Source of the DNA: Oxytricha trifallax
Taxonomy: Eukaryota > Ciliophora > Spirotrichea > Sporadotrichida > Oxytrichidae
Length of the DNA: 64,000 nt
Direction: 5' to 3'
NCBI GenBank assembly: GCA_000711775.1
Contig: ARYC01017623.1
Location: forward strand, 1-64,000
The notes beneath the pieces were generated by a model, which did no database searches, was not told the origin of the DNA, and saw nothing but the letters and a program-made list of their open reading frames with translations. The translations under genes and the position numbers were made by a program. Below are positions 14,821-26,208 of this stretch, one piece after another; within the stretch, counting starts at the first letter, position 1, and the number at the start of each line of letters is the position of its first letter.

Positions 14821-17800
14821 ATGGAAAGTTCAGAAGGAAGAAGCTCAAGGAGAAAATTGCCGATTTACATGGAAAAAGGAGAGGTAAAACCACAATAGCA
14901 GAGATCCACCCAAGATTACTTTGAATATTCAAAGCGGCAACCAACAAATCAGAAGAGAATTTACCCAAATGTTGAAGTTACTAATAAAAATAACTACAAA
15001 AACTTAAACAAATACACTGTCCCACTAGACAACAACCGACAGCTCCATTTTTTTAACCACAAAGGCAAGCAGAAGGTTGGGTAAAGAGGAATGAAAGATT
15101 TGCTGAGAATTAGCGCAGTAAAGAAGAACAGAGACTATTAGCAACAAAATATAGATAACTGCCTAACAAGTTGAACTAAAGATTTGTCTGCAAAACGTTA
15201 GAGGATTGAATTCAAAACTCAAACAAGACTCAATTTTAAAGGAATTGGAAGATAGGAACCCAGACTTTTGCTCTCGATGAAACGAGGCTCCAAAATATTA
15301 TTGGATTAAACAGTTAGAATATAACACAAACGCAACTTGCGAGAAATGGAGGAGTACTCACTTTAAATAGTGGCAAATACTAAATGAAAACTGTAAAAAC
15401 CCTTAGATAGTATTTGACGTGGAACTTACTAAACGTAGGAGGATTCCCGGTTCATATGATAACAATGTATATACCACCTTACTAAAATGATGAAGTGAAA
15501 GAGCTCCAAAATAGAGTGATATTCATGATTAGATCAATCAAATAGAAATGTAATAAATAAAGAATAATAGTAATGGGTGACTTTAATTTTCACCTAAAAG
15601 ACTTAGGCAAGAGATTAAAAAAAGAGGGACTGATGCAATCAATTCCCGAAGGAGTGGGAACTCACACAAAGGGAAACTAACTTGACTAAATATTTTCAAA
15701 TGCAGAAACAAGAGAATGGAAACTTGATCAATTGAAACTTACAGATCATAATCTGGTCCAAGAAAATTTAGTGATGAAATTCATGAACAACAACCTGAAA
15801 ATGACTGACAAGGAAAAGACAGTAAGGATTAGTGATGTCAGGAAGCAGTGCTGGAAAACATTCATAGAAGAAAAACAAGACATGAGACCAGAAGATCTGG
15901 AATGCCAATAAGAAATTGCTTTGAAAGCAAACTGGAAAAACAAAGTAAAGCAAAGAATTGGTATCAACAACCACCATATTGGGCCGTTAGGAATAACATC
16001 AAGAATGATAATAGCTCATACTAAGACACTAAATAACAATGGAACGAAGCGATAAGGGATATGGAGCATTGCCTGGATAGGAACGATTTAAAGGGATTTT
16101 TCTACTTAGTAAAAAGACTTACTAAAAACCAAAAACAATCCCAACCAATCAAAGGTCTGACAATTGAATAAGAAAGAATTTAACCAGGAGAACAGACATC
16201 GGAAAAGGTAGTGGAGTTTTACAACAAATTATTCGCTGATGACAGAATTCAAGATTAGGCGACAAAAAAACAATCAGACACAGTCATGAACAATGAATAG
16301 AACGGAAAACAATTTTGTCTTGAAACTGATGTAGACAAAGGAATTACAGAATGTAATTTTAACAAAGCAATTGGACAGGATGGATTTGATGGAAAAATGC
16401 TAGCAAAGTCAGAAAACCTTAAAAGGACTGTAGTCCAAACTATAGTGAAGTGGATCAATTAGGGGACATTTCCTTAATACATAAAAGAAGGTAGACTGGT
16501 CTTGTTAAGCAAAAACTAAGGGGAACTATACCCGGAAATTAACAACACAAGACCAATTGTCATAAACTCACACGTAAGCAAAATTATTGAAAAGGTCATA
16601 GTAAACAAAACACAAGACTAAAAGAGTGAAATACTAAAAACAGGTAACTACTAGAATGGGTTCAAAGAAAACAAAAGCACACATATAAACTTGATAAGAC
16701 TGCTGGAACACATCAAAATGTCAAGGAGGAAGAGCAAATATAGAGAAGCTTACCTGTTCATTGATATCCAAAAAGCATATGATTCAGTCTGGAAAGACAA
16801 ATTAATGAGCATTATACAACAAAGAGTAAAAACAGACTTTGACGCCAAAGTGATAAGATTGATCGAGGAATTATACAAAAACAACAGAATAACATATGAA
16901 GGAGAAGAAATAGATGCCTAAAGAGGTGTAGCTCAAGGAAGCAGATTATCGCCTATGTTATTCAATATTTATCTTCAAGACGCAATCTTCTCACAACCAG
17001 AGTTGAAATCATTAGTAAGATAAGGCAAACTGCTAGCTTTCGCAGATGATTTACTCATAAATGTAAAAAACAAGCAACAAATGGATAGAGTAATTTCATG
17101 TTTTAGAGAGATTGAAAAATCACACAATCTAAAACTTAATACAAAAAAAACTCAGTTTTTGACTGATTCGAATGAATTTGTGGGAATAAGTGAGGTTGAG
17201 GGAATTCAAAAAGTTCAAGAAATCAAATACCTAGGCATGAACATTTGCCTTGACACTAAAACTTTACTAAAGAACACATGGGAAGGAATAAAAAAACAAA
17301 CGATGTTCTACCAAAATCTTACGAAATCAAACAACCCCACAATTTGTGACACAATAATGGTTGCCCAAATAAGATCGTTAGTCATTTACAAATAAACACC
17401 TCTTGTGGCAACAAGGTACATAAAAATAGAGGAAATTGATAAGATAGAGTTGCAATTAAAAAGACTGGCTTTCAAAACCCCAAGAGATATCAACAACAAG
17501 ATCTTAAGGAACGCCACCTAACTCAAGGAAAATGGCACAAGGGAAATAATTGAATAATTGGTTTTGAAAAACATGAAAAAAGTAAACTCTAACTTGGAAA
17601 AATTCATAATAACCAAGAAAGCTAAGGAGGAAGTACACCAAAGTAAGAAAGACCTTGGGAAAAAAAAGAAACTGTTCATAACAAAAAATGTGATGGATAC
17701 AATGATGGCAATTAGCCAAGGACGGACGGTAGTTAGCTACGGCATGAGCCATTATTGTAACGTACACAAAACATTCGTAAATACCCTACATATGAAAAAC

Positions 17801-18043
17801 TGCAACCTCATGAATGGAGCAGGGGACCCCGCTAGGTTTTCATAAGTAGTGAGGAATCACAGACTAATTGACCTTGACGGAAAGACTTAAATAGAGGTAT
17901 TAGCTAATATTATATGGCTAGACACCAGAATAAGAGAACTGGAGGCTAATGGATACTTCCAAAAAGTCAAGAAGTTATTTAAAATAACATATGTCAAAAA
18001 ACAACAAATAACAACAGCTGAAGTTGATAATAAACAGTAGTGA
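14821..18043 (+). pseudogene. LINE ORF: APE-type endonuclease plus reverse transcriptase
   Basis: About 1,070 codons with many TAA/TAG codons read as Gln and a terminal TGA. The N-terminal ~115 residues are basic and Q-rich. From about 15,180 an exonuclease/endonuclease/phosphatase fold is visible: LQNVRGLNSK, DETRL, MGDFNFHL (15,575) and TDHNLV. The reverse transcriptase follows: NTRPIVINSHVSKIIEKVI, NGFKENKSTH, LFIDIQKAYDSVWKDKL (about 16,757), RGVAQGSRLSPMLFN and the catalytic LLAFADDLLI (about 17,033). A long C-terminal region has no domain I recognise. The frame changes near 15,160, 15,275 and 16,038, so this copy is probably inactive unless these are sequencing errors. The rest, including all RT motifs, is open. 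It should copy its own RNA at a nicked chromosomal target. Confidence 0.85.
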
Positions 18044-18197
18044 ATGAGGAAGCTGAATATTCAAAATTATGAATGATTTGCTATGAGTATAAAATGCAAA
18101 GAAATAGAGAATAATAACAAGAATTCTATAATTAATTTTAGAAATTAAAAAAGAGAAAATAATAATAATAAATTAAACAAACTAAAGATTGAACCAG

Positions 18198-19900
18198 ATG
18201 GAAGAACACAAAAACGATTCTCACATTCGCGGACACTACAAGTGCAAGTTCGACAATGGCAAAAGTCAGAGGTACCTGAGAGGCCAATACAAGGGAGAGT
18301 TTTGGTAAAAGGTTAAAGAGGTTAGGTACCTCCACAGAGATAGAAGCAAAGACTAGGAGGCCCTAGGAGTCAGAGAAAATAATCATCAAAATGTTCCGCT
18401 AAACAAACAAATGGGGTTCAAGAGTAGACTGAAGATTGGGTAATCTAACACAAGCAAGAAGATCAACTAACCGCAGATGCAGAGGACTGAATTCAATGTG
18501 CACATTGATGGAACACCTTGCATATAGGCTGACCAAATGAAGTTCAAGCACCTAATCGATCTAACAGAAGTTACCTGCTAAGGATTTGACAAGATCATAC
18601 ATGCGAAGAAGGGGTGGTCTCCAACTTCGACCAGACTAGTAACTATTGTCTGTTGCCTTAGTACAAGGAACAAGATGGAGAAAGTTTTGGTCAGAAGATT
18701 TGAGGATAGAGAGAATTAGAGAAGAAGAGGAATTGGAGAGTGGGAACTGTGGACAGAGTTGCAACAAGATCATTGGAGAACTATAAACGAAGAATGGCAT
18801 CATGAAGATATTATTCCAGGGAAACACATTCAGAAACATACAATGGAAGTGTGCCTAAAACAGGTAGAGGAAGCCCAAATCAATGAACAGAAGATCACCC
18901 ACCTGATATTACCGCCGATAGTCACGAATGACAAGGGAATTTTTCAACTAGAGAAATCTATCGCCTCAACAAACTGGAAACTTGACAACAATAGATTTTG
19001 GAGAGATTAGGAAGATATCAAAAGCATCCTAATACCAGTGAGCTGCCAAAGTAGAATCAAGAATTGTATGAATTGGGTAATTTTGAAGATCACTGAGAAC
19101 ACTCAAATCATGGAAATGTTTGATTCCAGAAAGCAGGTTGGGAGTCTGGCCGTAATTTAAAAGCACCTGAACGAGTTCAATATTTTTATGAAAGATTCAA
19201 TTGGGAAGAAATTCTTGGTGAACAAAGTAATGAGCAAGCCTGAAGTCAATTAGGTTAAAGACCCTGTTGACTGCGGGGTGATGGCAATCCTAACTGCAAA
19301 TCATTTAGCGCTGGAACTAGAAGGGGAGCCTGTGTTTTAGATATTCGCGAAGGATTGGGTTAATATGCAGAGGTACTACCTGGCGTTTAACTTAGAAGTT
19401 GGCCATATGAATTGGAGATTGGGAAATCAGGAATCACGGTCAATGCTGAGGACACGGAGTACATCGCTGAAAAGAGAAACGAAAGCATCTGGCAAGTAGG
19501 AAATGAGGAGAAGTGGGAAAACACGACTCTCATGAGATCTCAAATCGACAACTGGGATGATCTACTATTGAACAACAACAGAATGGAACTTAAAGGGACT
19601 CAAGCGAACGAGGATGGGCTATTCAGTGAAGTCGAAGAAAATCAAGCAGAGGTAGAAAACTACCTTTATCCACAGTCAAGGAGGGAGAGAGGATAGAGTG
19701 AACCGATGAATGGGGGAAACGCCAAACCAAAACTCATCCAGGATACTCAAGGATTCGGGTGGAAACCTACAAATGGAGCAAGAGTCGATGATTAGAAAGG
19801 TAAGGTGGAGACCGAGAACCAGTCAAGAGATGTGGAGGAGAAGATTCAGAACAGGAACCTAAATGAGGAGGAGGCAACATTAGAGGACAAAGAAAAATGA
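18198..19900 (+). CDS. LINE-associated protein with ULP1-like (C48) protease domain
   Basis: Open from ATG 18,198 in ciliate code to about 19,405. One frame change then leads to an acidic, Q/E/N-rich tail ending at TGA 19,898-19,900; total ~567 codons. Residues ~240-390 resemble the Ulp1/SENP fold: an I-L-I-P strand, then CMNWVILKI where the family has HW, MFDSRKQVG in the DS position, and NQVKDPVDCGVMAIL with the Gln and the catalytic-type Cys in DCG. The expected His of the HW motif is Asn here, so activity is doubtful. The N-terminal part is basic. The start context GAACCAGATGGAAG matches that of the upstream RT ORF. Assignment to the retrotransposon comes from position and the shared leader. 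Confidence 0.6.
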
Positions 19901-19945
19901 TTCCGAGTTCAGTAATGAATTACAAACTTGCATTTTATACTCGGC

Positions 19946-20686
19946 ACATTTGAATTTTGTATTTTAATTACCTACAGTTATTATCTATCTTTATCTAAAA
20001 CATATTTTTCAATAATTCTTTATATATAATTGTCTTCTATGTATATCTTGAGAAAGAGAGAATATATATTCGATATTATACAATCAATTTGAATTTGTAT
20101 TTATTTATATTTATTGTTTTTATACATTGTTCAGTAAATTAGAAACCAATCATGTAATTATCTTTTACAATTCAGATAGAAGATTGAAATAGCTTGCTAG
20201 GAAAATTTATAATTTTGGCTACTTATCTTTTGTTTTATGGAAATTATTAAAATTATCGAGTTATAATTTAAAACGCAAATTTCAATTTTTTTTGCTTTTT
20301 ATATTGCTTAAATATTTAATGTCTATATCTAGATAATTTATGTTTAAAATATAAAACTTTTATTCAAACTATATCAATCTTTAATTTGTAAATATAATTA
20401 TAAAAAAGATTAAAAAAATTGTATTCATTCTTTAATTTATACACTATTTTGCATAATAAAAGGAAATAATTTATATTTTAATTTAATTTGTTATAATACA
20501 TAAAATATTTATGATTTAAATATAAAGATTAATTATTGACCATCAATGGAAGCTTCAGTTCAATCATATTAACTTAATTTAAGTAATATTATAAAACACT
20601 GTCAAATCAATATAATTATGAATTACAGTTCAAAATATATTTAAAAGAATTTAAATCACTTCTTTTGTATTAATTAATAATTCAGG
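19946..20686. other. AT-rich spacer, nothing recognised
   Basis: Very AT-rich DNA without open frames of note, between the retrotransposon and a decayed coding stretch. Confidence 0.5.
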
Positions 20687-21040
20687 AACTTAAAGAATAT
20701 TTTACCCGTTCTCTCAAAGATTCAGCAGAACGATTTAAACCGCATCCAGCATGACTTCAAGATTGGAGAAACTTTATGACTATTATGTGCAAATCTTTTT
20801 CATAAGGAGTAAGAAATAATGTCTGTAAATGTACGAATCATTTTAGATTTCATTAAGTACTCCAAGATTGATCTTAAAAAATCGTTAGATTTAGACATCT
20901 TAGTCTAGCAATTTAGTTCATTAATGAGGAATATAAGATCAATATTGAGGATGAATTGAACAATAAGATTAACCCTTTTTCTAAGGAAATAAGCAAAATC
21001 ATTCATGCACTATCTGTTTAGTACATTGTAAAATTGCCAT
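20687..21040 (+). pseudogene. Unassigned coding remnant
   Basis: One frame from about 20,687 gives ~115 codons of protein-like composition (Q, K, R, E-rich, for example FINEEYKINIEDELNNK near the end) when TAA/TAG are Gln, with two in-frame TGA codons at places where Trp would fit. A second frame is also open for ~80 codons, so the choice is not secure. I do not recognise the protein. It ends just before the inverted-repeat element at 21,093. Confidence 0.3.
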
Positions 21041-21112
21041 TTTTACTTTTATTACTTTACTCCCTTATTCTCATATTAAAATTATATGATTGTAGGAATA
21101 CATTCGAAATGA

Positions 21113-21475
21113 GAATATTATAATTAATTAATAAATGATTTATTAAATTTTGTGGCAGTTAAAGTTAGCCAGTTTAAATAATCTTGGGCTCATTCGTTAT
21201 AGAATTCAAAATTAGCTGGACATTATATTGGCAAACTATATAAAAGCATCCCTGAAGTGAAATAACTTCACTTTAATTTGAGGGTACAATTTATGAATTT
21301 AAATGTGATTAATTATAGTAAAATATTTCGCTCCAGGGATGCTTTTAAATAGTTTTGCCAATATAAAGTCCAGCCAATTTTGAATTCTATAACGAATGAG
21401 CCCAAGATTATTTAAATTGGCTAACTTTAACTGCCACAAAATTTAATAAATTATTTATTAATTAATTATAATTCT
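21113..21475. repeat. Foldback (long hairpin) at the left end of the 2.0-kb element
   Basis: Arms at about 21,113-21,255 and 21,333-21,475 are near-perfect inverted copies, separated by ~77 bp. The arms overlap the 40-bp terminal repeat of the surrounding element, so part of that repeat is present three times. It could be a separate MITE-like insertion or a recombination product of the element's end. Confidence 0.8.
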
Positions 21476-21518
21476 AAAAAATTATTAAATTAGATTGTAA
21501 CTTGTTCTGAGGGTACTT

Positions 21519-22370
21519 ATGATTTACTTCCTCAACAAGGCAATCAAGAAGAACCCTGACCTTATGGAGAACTTGAACTTCATAAGATCAATCCCCAAAA
21601 GATTCCTGAGATAAATAATCTAAGGGGTATACTAAGCTTACAACAAAGGCTTAGACAGCATCTCAAGAGGAAGTTAACTATAATTAATAGACTTCTTCAA
21701 CTAAGTAATTGGACACAATATCAACCTCTAAGAGGCCTTCTTCACTAAACTTGCAGCAACCTAGACAAACATTGCTTCCAGACAATAGCTTCGTGATCTT
21801 TTCTTCACACTACAACTAGACCATAATAAACAGCAATGTCAAAGGAAAAATAACCTATAAATCCAATTAACTATAGTCTAAACCATAACCACAGCCATTA
21901 CACTTGCATTCACTAATCACTCTAACCTAGAAAGAGTACTAAATATGAAGGAATGGCACTCAAGACAGGTATTTAATACTGCAGATGTAGCAAAGATTTT
22001 TACCATACCTTAAACCTTAAAACAGAGTATGATACTCATTAGGTTAATTGAAGTCTTTGAAACAATAGACAAAGAAGCGCTAGTTACCACGAGTCATGGA
22101 GAGGAAGCCCAAAAACAAAATTTCTCCGAAAACTCTTCAAAATCAAATACACAAGATGCTGAAATGACCGACGAGCTCCATGATGACGCTCCAATAAAAT
22201 TATCAAAAATCAAAGTGCGTAACATGAATAACCTAGCAACTTATTCCGTGACGTATTAACTTAAACTGATGACGCACTTACTATTAGATAACTAGAAAAT
22301 AATAGTAAATAATTAAAGATTTAAAATAAAAATATATGGAGGCAAAAGACATTAAAGGTATTATCAATGA
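21519..22370 (+). CDS. Unknown protein A of the 2.0-kb element (283 aa)
   Basis: Intact from ATG 21,519 to TGA 22,368-22,370 when TAA/TAG are Gln; the frame contains about twenty such codons, so it is invisible under the standard code. It begins MIYFLNKAIKKNPDLMENL. The N-terminal two thirds are rich in Leu, Asn and Gln and look helical, including ADVAKIFTIPQTLKQS and LIRLIEVFETIDKEA. Near residues 185-215 is a polar, acidic linker (EEAQKQNFSENSSKS, then AEMTDELHDDAP). The C-terminus is basic (KIKIYGGKRHQRYYQ). There is no membrane segment or metal-binding cluster. It overlaps the next ORF by 35 bp in the +1 frame. I do not recognise the family. Confidence 0.7.
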
Positions 22371-22998
22371 ACAACACTGGTCTGAGATAGAAGTAAACAA
22401 CATGGTAAAGATTATCTAAATGACCTTACCTACTAACGTTTACGCGGATTTAGATCTCTCACAAAAACAAGACTGGCAAACCTTTGGACTTGGTCTGACC
22501 AAAGATGTCCTAAAAATCCCTATCATATACCAAAACCTCCTATGCTGGAGTAGACTTGACAAAACAAAGATATTACTAGTTCTAGAAAACTAAGACCAAG
22601 ACACAGGAGACCCTGAAAAATGGTTCCAACTAATGACCTAGATTCCTTAGACTAGAGGATTCATACCACCAGGAGTGGGTATTATAAACGATGACCCTAT
22701 GGCCTACAAGATGCTTACTTATACCGAACAGATACTCATATAATCTGAAGGGACATCCAGACCTATAATCCTTCAATCATTAGAATACATCTTGGGCATT
22801 ATTTTTAATCTGATTGAAGAAGATGACCATTAATCCCTAGTCGACATAATGGCAGAAATTACAGGCAAGACAATAGAGCTCACAAAAAGATCAGAGGTTC
22901 TTCACGATGACCACTTAAGGGACTACTATAAATACAACCCACTAGTGGCTGGATTACTCAATGACGAACACTCAGAGAACTCCAAAATGACAAATTGA
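22336..22998 (+). CDS. Unknown protein B of the 2.0-kb element (220 aa)
   Basis: Intact from ATG 22,336 to TGA 22,996-22,998 in ciliate code, with seven in-frame TAA/TAG codons read as Gln. It is acidic and soluble-looking: MEAKDIKGIINEQHWSE at the start, then DLDLSQKQDWQTFGLGL, GFIPPGVGIINDD in the middle and IIFNLIEEDDHQSLVDIMAE near residue 160. It starts inside the 3' end of protein A (35-bp overlap, +1 frame). It could be a separately initiated second protein or the downstream half of a frameshift product. No family recognised. It is followed after ~90 bp by the (TTA)n run and the right inverted repeat. Confidence 0.7.
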
Positions 22999-23127
22999 AA
23001 GGGCTAGACCCTTATATATATTAAAACATATTTTTGATCGGGGGTCCCCAGAGACCTCAATGTGATCGTATTATTATTATTATTATTATTAATTAATTAT
23101 AATATTCTCATTTCGAATGTATTCCTA

Positions 23128-23955
23128 AAATATTCATTTATCTAATTATTTCACATTTTCAGCTTAGAACAATGGATCTATTTGATATTAGATGCTGAAA
23201 CAACACAATTTGTTTGCTATTTGGCATGATCATAATGGTCTAGCATCAATGATTTTAAAGCCAATTGGAAGTATGTTTACCTCATATAAATCTAACATAC
23301 TTCAATTTCAAGAATTTATGCTTCCTTATATGCTAAGTCCAAAATTCTTCATAAAGTTTCACAATCGCATGCATGGTATGACAGATATAATAGATATCCT
23401 CTTTTACTGTGGTCTCTTTCCGTCTAAAAACTATTATTATAAATAAATATTATATTAGTTATTTTTTGATATTATAAATAAATAAATAATCTATAATTAA
23501 TGCTTGCCGAGTTCATAGATTACTTAGAAAGATTTTATGGGAAGTTCTTTGGTGTGAACAAATACAAGAGTTAGAATCTGATTATTTCTTGTGTCAACTT
23601 TTAGAATGAAAATAATGGAATAAAAGATACATTTCTAAGAATTCCATCTTTAGCTCTTGCATTGATGTTCTTATTTTCTAAAGCAAAAAATTGTCTTCTC
23701 CTAAAATTATTTAGGACTCTTGAATCCCATTTCATAGATGTCCTAATATTCTTCAATAATTTATTTTTAATAAATTATTATTCTCTCCTTTTTTTACATA
23801 CGGATCAAATTATTCAAAGTTGTTGCAATTAGGAATGGATTATCTTATTTAGAGCATAATTAAGAAATAGTAAATAAACAATATCGGCTTGTTAAATAAA
23901 AAAAGACTTAAATTTAATTTATAATATAAACGCTAATAATTTACTTGATCGGACT
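23128..23955. other. AT-rich region with one weak ORF
   Basis: A plus-strand frame at 23,192-23,446 (84 codons, starting MLKQHNLFAIWHDHNGLAS) is open in both codes and not composed of simple repeats, but it matches nothing I know and has no flanking support. The rest is AT-rich without structure. Confidence 0.3.
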
Positions 23956-24592
23956 TAAATATCAAAGCTATAATTACTAAATTTATCGATGAATAAATGA
24001 GTAAAAATAGAGGATAAATCCAAAATTAAATAATTAATCAACATTTTATATACACCATTTTAATATTAATTTTAATAAATATAATTAAACAGTACTCTAT
24101 CTCGAAATTTCAATGATTTTGAGATAGAGTGCGATAGAGTATTATAAATTACTAATATTATTAATAACTCAAAATAAATGGAATTAAGTTTTCAAATAAT
24201 CTAATGTTGTTTAATATAATTTACTAATCTTAAATTAAATATTAGAATATAATTAAAATAAGACAGAAACCTTTAAATTTCTTTGTATTAAAAGTTAAAT
24301 TAATGATATAGTTAAAAAACCAATATTTTATTAAATAACAACATTAGATTATTTGAAAACTTAATTCCATTTATTTTGAGTTATTAATAATATTAGTAAT
24401 TTATAATACTCTATCGCACTCTATCTCAAAATCATTGAAATTTCGAGATAGAGTACTGTTTAATTATATTTATTAAAATTAATATTAAAATGGTGTATAT
24501 AAAATGTTGATTAATTATTTAATTTTGGATTTATCCTCTATTTTTACTCATTTATTCATCGATAAATTTAGTAATTATAGCTTTGATATTTA
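23956..24592. repeat. Foldback element 1 (~637 bp, core 553 bp)
   Basis: Near-perfect palindrome with arms of about 265 bp and a ~105-bp centre. A core running from TGAGTAA (23,998) to TTACTCA (ends 24,550) has the same ends and almost the same length as the foldbacks at 48,344 and 49,635. Each arm carries an inner hairpin ACTCTATCTC ... GAGATAGAGT. The outermost TTAA at each end is itself palindromic, so it cannot be called as a target duplication. MITE-like or IES-like. Confidence 0.85.
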
Positions 24593-25033
24593 ATTTTTCA
24601 AATATTTTAATAATAATCATTATTTCAAATATGTGCACTTACTAATTAGACTTCTTCTGAGAGTCCAAGTCTTATAAAGTTAAGCTCTTCGACATTAAGT
24701 GTCTTTACACTTGAATTTTCTGTCTATTAGTGGGGTCTTATCAATTTTTTTATATGGTAATTCAAGGCTAGGAATCAGAGATTTTTGTTTCCAATTTTCT
24801 TAAATACATTATAAAATATTATTTAGATCATAGATTGACTCCAAATCCTGATTATTATAAACTATGCTATTTTAAAAGTTTAAATAGATCAAACCTAAAT
24901 TTTATTAAGCTTATTCAAAGAAAATAAAGTATAAAGTTATATATAATTTCTACTATGTGGTTACTTTTATAATTTAATATTGTATTGTTTGGTCTTTATT
25001 TTAACTTTTTTATTGTTGTTCTGATGTTTTTAT

Positions 25034-26208
25034 GCTGATATGGATGCTGCCAGATTTTTTCCTCACATAATAAAATAACCTGTGTCGGATACCAAAGGTC
25101 AAGAAATCAGACAACAAGCCAGTTGACTTTGCTTCTCACTGAAAATTCTTGATCGTAACTGGTTGCTCAATTTAAGATTATAATCATAGAATTAGTTTCT
25201 TTACAAATGATAACCTTATAGCTCAATCATATTGAATTCTGGTGAATCTATTACCGTGAAGTCTCCGACATTGTAGATGTAATTAATTATTTTTTTTAAT
25301 ATTTAAATTAATCATTAGGTACGAATGAAAGTAATTGTCTTAAACTTAGCTTAAATTTATAATAAAATGTACATGAATCTTACTGGGATATTGTTGATCT
25401 CTCAAACCCAGATGGATTAAGATAATTTTGTTTATTTTGGCCTTTAGAAAGATATTGATCTTTATTTTTGCCTAATTTTTTTAAAAAAAGCTTACGATAT
25501 TGAGACAATTAAGATTATTGATAAAAATGAAATCTAATAGAGTCCTTTTAACTATAATTTTTAATTAAGTTACTTATAGTATTATTATAACAAGAGGAGA
25601 TTTAGGTTGAAACCACGTTATTTAAATTATAGCTTAAAAGTGGATGATAGAAAAAGATAATCTTGCTGGCAAGTTAGTTGTAACTAGCACACAAATGCTT
25701 GAATATATAATTAGCGCTACAAAACCAACCAGAGCTGAAACCCTAGTTCTGCTAAAGATTTTCTTAATTTTATGGTACTTATTTTTTTATCATGTTTTCA
25801 TGAGAGACTTTCAAAGGACCCCCCTCTCTATGTTGCAATATTAAGTCTATATTTGAGTAGAAGTATTTGATGTAAGAGTTATTCTAATATTAATTGGATC
25901 TTATGTTATTTTAACTGCTCTTGATATGGGCTTACTAAATTTTCTTGTTACTGACACTGGTCTTATTGCAAGATTTGTAGCCAAGTACAGATCAATATCA
26001 ATTATCGCTTGCTTTGTATCTATGCCAATTTTAAAAGATATAAATTTAAATTTTAAGAGTTGTATTATTATTCAATATTCCACCAAAATAAGGATAAGTA
26101 AATCTTATCCAACTCTTTATTAATACTGTCGAAGATATCGAACTTTCTGAAAAAGTAGCAAAGTTTCCCCAATCACTTAAAACCAAGAAGAAACTTATAA
26201 CTAATTGA
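25034..26208 (+). pseudogene. Decayed pyruvate kinase
   Basis: Landmarks appear in the correct order but in different frames: DMDAARFFPH (25,040; N-terminal barrel), VSDTKGQEIR (25,082; the DTKGPEIR block), KDIDLYFCLIFLKKAYDIE (25,450; the vD.I..SFvR region), TRGDLG (25,590; the aRGDLG active-site loop), TSTQMLEYIISATKPTRAE (25,682; aTQMLEsMi..prPTRAE) and TDTGLIARFVAKYR (25,950; C-terminal allosteric domain). The Lys/Glu catalytic stretch is degraded and stops and frame changes separate the blocks. It is a glycolytic gene remnant (phosphoenolpyruvate plus ADP to pyruvate plus ATP in the functional family). A macronuclear gene should not be this broken, so a pseudogene is more likely than scrambled MDSs. 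Confidence 0.75.

Larger units (their letters stand above)
14770..19945 (+). mobile_element. Non-LTR (LINE-type) retrotransposon with two ORFs
   Basis: Two large plus-strand ORFs in ciliate code lie 154 bp apart: endonuclease/reverse transcriptase (14,821-18,043) and a ULP-protease protein (18,198-19,900). Both are preceded by a similar leader, TTAATTTTAGAAAT followed by an A-rich run and then GAACCAGATGGAA with the start ATG. The shared leader suggests one bicistronic element or two members of the same family side by side. No long terminal repeats were seen, which fits a LINE. Exact ends and target duplication could not be fixed; the downstream end is placed at the AT-rich drop near 19,945. 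Confidence 0.7.
21093..23127 (+). mobile_element. 2.0-kb element with perfect 40-bp inverted repeats and TA borders
   Basis: Positions 21,093-21,132 are an exact reverse complement of 23,088-23,127. Both ends read TA followed by GGAATACATTCG inward, so a TA target duplication is possible, as for Tc1/mariner-type transposons and many ciliate IESs. Inside are a foldback (21,113-21,475), two overlapping intact ORFs (21,519-22,998), a small GC hairpin GGGCTAGACCC, a GGGGGTCCCC box and a (TTA)n run next to the right repeat. No transposase motif was recognised in either ORF. Confidence 0.75.

Noticed and set aside
14762..16458. Several hydrophobic minus-strand ORFs
   Set aside because: They are antisense shadows of the endonuclease/reverse transcriptase ORF, which has family motifs on the plus strand.
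17504..17767. Hydrophobic minus-strand ORF (87 aa)
   Set aside because: Antisense to the C-terminal part of the reverse transcriptase protein.
23192..23446. 84-aa ORF as a real gene
   Set aside because: Open in both codes but isolated and unlike any family I know; kept only as a note.
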